This document shows positions 62,055 to 64,000 of a DNA stretch of 64,000 nucleotides, piece by piece. The position numbers were made by a program, and so were the translations under genes. Numbering within the stretch: the first letter of the stretch is position 1; each line of letters opens with the position of its first letter. This stretch comes from a virus. The notes beneath the pieces were generated by a model that saw only the letters and a program-made list of their open reading frames with translations, was not told the DNA's origin and did not search any database. The stretch covers positions 36,902-100,901 of the IMG/VR virus record IMGVR_UViG_3300043427_003273; one strand, written 5' to 3'.

Positions 62055-62359
62055 TCTTTGTTCAGGAACCACCAACCCAGACCAATCAGAATGGCAATCG
62101 GGAGAATAATATACCAATATGCCACAACTGCACCGATGGCAAATAGAATACCGATAATTGCCCATCCACCACTGCCCAGTTCGATGCCACCACCACCTCC
62201 GCCACCAGAACCACGGACTTCTCGCAAATTGATGATTTGCTCTGCACCGTAGATGTTTTTCAGTTGCTCATGTGCTCCATTGATCGTGTTGGCAGATACT
62301 TCGATGTCTTGATAACCCGAAGCACTACCCAACCAGCATTTCGCAGTCCATCGTGCCAT
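62051..62359 (-). CDS. Small membrane protein with Gly-rich linker (102 aa)
   Basis: A 102-aa protein from MARWTAKCWLGSASGYQDIE (ATG at 62359 with GGAGAA upstream). Residues ~1-50 form a small soluble domain (STVNGAHEQL-like helix and an EQIINLREV strand), then a Gly-rich linker (SGGGGGGG), then two strongly hydrophobic helices (about residues 64-82 and 84-97) to the end FLNKE. It appears anchored in a membrane with the N-terminal domain outside or inside the cell unknown. Similar two-part proteins are found in cyanophages. Confidence 0.75.
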   Translation of the reverse strand: MARWTAKCWLGSASGYQDIEVSANTINGAHEQLKNIYGAEQIINLREVRGSGGGGGGGIELGSGGWAIIGILFAIGAVVAYWYIILPIAILIGLGWWFLNKE

Positions 62360-62386
62360 AATGAGATTTCTCCTTGTGATGTGTGT

Positions 62387-62416
62387 ATGATAGCATGAAA
62401 AAGGGGGATTTGACAA
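62387..62416 (-). promoter_or_regulatory. Promoter overlapping a hairpin (minus strand)
   Basis: TTGTCA at 62,411-62,416 (in the hairpin loop and arm) and TATCAT at 62,387-62,392, spacer 18 bp. It precedes the membrane protein gene, so the terminator-like hairpin of the upstream gene and the promoter of the next gene share DNA. Confidence 0.55.
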
Positions 62417-62422
62417 TCCCCC
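62403..62422 (-). terminator. Perfect GC hairpin after the 161-aa gene
   Basis: GGGGGATT / AATCCCCC with a 4-nt loop, followed by a short T run (TTTTT) on the minus strand. It is one of the few right-block hairpins that look like a true intrinsic terminator. Confidence 0.8.
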
Positions 62423-62429
62423 GTGTGAT

Positions 62430-62915
62430 TCACTTCATGTAAAGATAAGAACCTGCCCAATCAGCACGACGGTAACATTCCTCACGGGATTGCTTGTCCA
62501 TGAGATTGTAACGCACATGCTTGGCAGGCGATTTCCATGTTGCAGGTTTATACACTTCACCAGTGAATTTGTTCACAAAAGCATGAATGCTCTTTTGCTT
62601 CACACTGCCATCATGATTGACATTAGTTTCCGTTTCAATGCGAAGATACTTGCGACCTTCGACAATGTAGAAACTCATGCCATAATCATAAGTGCCATTG
62701 CGAATCTGCTCCAGGCACTTCTCATGATAACCCACATAAGACCCATCCACAATACCATTGTTGGCAATGGCATGTTGATGAGATTTCGTGGTGTAAAGAC
62801 GGAAGTTCTCATCCAGGGCATTGACCAGGGATTCAGTGTAACGAAGAACATCGTTCACTTGTGCTTCCACCACTGGACGGGTGGCAACGAAGTCAGAGAA
62901 GGTGCTGGTGGTCAT
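62430..62915 (-). CDS. Hypothetical cyanophage protein (161 aa)
   Basis: A 161-aa protein, MTTSTFSDFVATRPVVEAQV, then a helix (LRYTESLVNALDEN) and a beta-rich middle (YDYGMSFYIVEGRKYLRIET) ending in FVNKFTGEVYKPATWKSPAK, then HVRYNLMDKQSREECYRRAD. The segment VxKxTGEVYKPA resembles a turn common in cyanophage hypothetical proteins. A strong GGAGG site precedes the ATG. The role is unknown. Confidence 0.8.
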   Translation of the reverse strand: MTTSTFSDFVATRPVVEAQVNDVLRYTESLVNALDENFRLYTTKSHQHAIANNGIVDGSYVGYHEKCLEQIRNGTYDYGMSFYIVEGRKYLRIETETNVNHDGSVKQKSIHAFVNKFTGEVYKPATWKSPAKHVRYNLMDKQSREECYRRADWAGSYLYMK

Positions 62916-62950
62916 GGAAGGGGTGCCTCCTTGTGTATGAATGTATTGTA

Positions 62951-62977
62951 GGGCATCCTGGGTGCCAGTCGATGCCC
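62951..62977 (-). terminator. GC hairpin after the 56-aa gene
   Basis: GGGCATC / GATGCCC stem, directly after element copy 11; -10-like TACAAT follows at once on the minus strand. Confidence 0.65.
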
Positions 62978-62979
62978 TG

Positions 62980-63003
62980 TGTGCCAGTTTGCAAACCGTC
63001 TAC
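62980..63003 (-). repeat. 24-bp stop-straddling element, copy 11
   Basis: Minus strand: GTAGACGGTT, TGCA centre, AACTGGCACA, with GGTTT/AAACT arms. The stop TAG of the 56-aa gene lies in the first bases. Confidence 0.85.
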
Positions 63004-63170
63004 TCTACGTTGCAGTCGGGATGCCAGTGTGCTTGTTGCTGACAATACCTTTCCTTGGGTGAATACCCATTTGCCTTGAACAGTGCATCATCACGTTGAA
63101 TCAGAAATGCGTTCCATCCAACAATCGCAGCAAAAGCAGCAATTCCAAAACCAATGTACTTAAGTTTCAT
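63000..63170 (-). CDS. Small membrane-anchored protein (56 aa)
   Basis: A 56-aa protein, MKLKYIGFGIAAFAAIVGWN with a single N-terminal membrane helix or signal anchor (residues 4-19), then a polar domain (AFLIQRDDALFKANGYSPKE) and a tail RYCQQQAHWHPDC with His and two Cys. It could be a membrane-anchored metal-binding peptide. It is 7 nt after the stop of the 156-aa gene. Its stop is in copy 11. Confidence 0.68.
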   Translation of the reverse strand: MKLKYIGFGIAAFAAIVGWNAFLIQRDDALFKANGYSPKERYCQQQAHWHPDCNVE

Positions 63171-63177
63171 TTGTCAA

Positions 63178-63648
63178 TCACCAGGATGCACGATATTCAA
63201 ACTCCCAAGATTCGGGAGCATTCTTCAGAATCTTTTGAAGCATAAGAATCGTATTCTCCAAATCATCATAATAATACTGATCAAGTTCAGTGCCACCGAA
63301 GAAGAAACCAGATTGAGGAGGCAACAGTTCTCCTGCTCGACTCCTATCTTTCAACACAGTTTCACACCTCCACAGAAGCTCTACAAGAGCATCTTGAGAC
63401 ACATAGATGTCTTGACATTCATCTTTACCATTACCACACCTATCCACAAAATACTTGTGAATTTGATTTGCTTTCCTCCAATATGCAATTTGCAGTTTCA
63501 CTTCAGCAAATTGCAGATCATCAGAATCCAGGAACTTGGTTCCTTTCATCAGACGAGCAATGGATTTCACTTTCTTGCAATCATCTTCCTTGCTCCAAGA
63601 AGACGAAGAAACGAATTGCTTCGCATAGAGATACATGTCAAGTCCCAT
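63178..63648 (-). CDS. Conserved hypothetical protein, MGLDMYLYAK type (156 aa)
   Basis: A 156-aa protein from the ATG at 63648, with AGGAG upstream. The start MGLDMYLYAKQFVSSSSW and the WRKANQIHKYFVDR segment, followed by QDALVELLWRCETVL and LPPQSGFFFGGTELDQYYYD, are recognisable as a widespread phage and bacterial hypothetical family (MGLDMYL...WRKAnaIH.WF...GTE.yDeyYy.d). It is probably a soluble protein; no activity is known to me. Confidence 0.82.
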   Translation of the reverse strand: MGLDMYLYAKQFVSSSSWSKEDDCKKVKSIARLMKGTKFLDSDDLQFAEVKLQIAYWRKANQIHKYFVDRCGNGKDECQDIYVSQDALVELLWRCETVLKDRSRAGELLPPQSGFFFGGTELDQYYYDDLENTILMLQKILKNAPESWEFEYRASW

Positions 63649-63673
63649 GATAATGCTCCTGTGTGTAAGTGAA

Positions 63674-63835
63674 TCAGTTTTCAGGATAGAGTTTCCAACC
63701 ATCAGGTTGAATACCCATTTCTTCACAACGCACTTCATAAACAATGCGTTTCAGAAGACGCAGGGGCATTTCCTGCTCGATTGTTTTCTGAATGATGCGA
63801 CGGAGTTGTGCGTCTGTGGTAGTGTCAGTGACCAT
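63674..63835 (-). CDS. Small hypothetical protein (53 aa)
   Basis: A 53-aa protein: MVTDTTTDAQLRRIIQKTIE, then a helical middle (QEMPLRLLKRIVYEVR) and CEEMGIQPDGWKLYPEN. Mostly amphipathic helix. It starts after a -10-like TATACT with AACAAGG next to it, and ends 25 nt before the 156-aa gene. No family recognised. Confidence 0.68.
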   Translation of the reverse strand: MVTDTTTDAQLRRIIQKTIEQEMPLRLLKRIVYEVRCEEMGIQPDGWKLYPEN

Positions 63836-63867
63836 TGGAGTGTCCGTTGATTACCTTGTTAGTATAA

Positions 63868-63894
63868 GGGCACCCTGCGTGGTGCTGGATGCCC
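63868..63894 (-). terminator. GC hairpin after the right-edge gene
   Basis: GGGCA / TGCCC closing pairs with inner pairing; follows element copy 12 and precedes the -10-like TATACT of the 53-aa gene. Confidence 0.6.
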
Positions 63895-63896
63895 TG

Positions 63897-63920
63897 TGTG
63901 CCAGTTCTTATGCTGTCACA
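63897..63920 (-). repeat. 24-bp stop-straddling element, copy 12
   Basis: Minus strand: TGTGACAGCA, TAAG centre, AACTGGCACA. The TAA stop of the right-edge gene is in the centre, and its last codons (V-T-A) are encoded by the left arm. Confidence 0.8.
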
Positions 63921-64000
63921 TAGTTGGGAATGTCAACACGTTCTGCGATGCCAAACATACCAGTTTTGTATGCTTTCCAGTTGTCATTCAGATCGAACAG
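63908..64000 (-). CDS. Hypothetical protein (partial, 3' end only)
   Basis: The last 30 codons of a gene that enters from the right edge: LFDLNDNWKAYKTGMFGIAE, then RVDIPNYVTA and the stop. The stop is part of element copy 12. Too short for identification. Confidence 0.65.
   Translation of the reverse strand: MFDLNDNWKAYKTGMFGIAERVDIPNYVTA

Noticed and set aside
54641-63920. Integron attC sites as explanation for the 24-bp elements
   Set aside because: The arms do not contain the RYYYAAC/GTTRRRY core sites, and no integrase gene is in the window. A different recombination system is not excluded.
1-64000. tRNA genes, CRISPR arrays and insertion sequences
   Set aside because: I looked for cloverleaf-like GTTCRAnYC arms with matching stems, regular spacer arrays and transposase motifs and found none I could support.

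Overview
This window looks like part of the genome of a T4-like cyanobacterial myovirus (cyanomyovirus). The main evidence is a T4-type virion module in the usual cyanomyovirus order: gp25, gp6, three giant structural genes interleaved with gp8, then gp13, gp14, gp15, gp16, gp17, gp18, gp19, gp20, a gp67-like gene, gp21, gp22, gp23, a gp3-like gene, uvsY and uvsW. All are on the minus strand, so transcription runs from right to left. Many small genes in the right part also resemble hypothetical proteins that recur in cyanophages. Host and habitat cannot be fixed from the window; a Synechococcus/Cyanobium-type host is an inference.

Region 1 (1-53.2 kb) is AT-rich and carries late and virion genes. 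It covers recombination (uvsW, uvsY), capsid and scaffold (gp20-gp23), tail and neck (gp13-gp15, gp18, gp19), DNA packaging (gp16, gp17), baseplate wedge (gp6, gp8, gp25), and three giant proteins of 2,800, 2,767 and 3,661 aa. NATAAATA late-promoter-like octamers precede many of these genes. Strong intrinsic terminators lie after gp23 and after a small basic gene near 51.7 kb. A glycosyltransferase-like protein and several small genes close this part.

Region 2 (53.2-64 kb) is different. It holds many short minus-strand genes of mostly unknown function, much of it clearly more GC-rich (especially 53.9-56.6 kb). Only one NATAAATA octamer was noticed here, and no gene follows it closely. Most genes instead sit in a repeated intergenic cassette. 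First comes a 24-bp imperfect inverted repeat straddling the stop codon, next a GC-rich hairpin, and then a -10-like hexamer in front of the next gene. I found 12 copies of the 24-bp element, with paired changes in the two arms. I do not recognise it as a named family, and it is the best candidate here for an undescribed element.

At 60.34-60.93 kb is a roughly 600-bp repeat-rich intergenic stretch. It holds a perfect sigma70 promoter pointing right, iteron-like direct repeats, and three closely phased TTTTCCACA boxes (the cyanobacterial-type DnaA box), with two more just inside the next gene. It lies directly before the only convincing plus-strand gene of the window, an HNH endonuclease. I read it as a candidate replication origin or replication-control region.

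How the parts fit: right-block genes are probably expressed early from sigma70-like promoters. The left block is expressed late to build heads, tails and baseplates. The giant structural proteins carry two predicted seven-bladed propellers, a YHYH domain and many GxGY repeats, and probably form the outer baseplate or fibre apparatus that meets the host.
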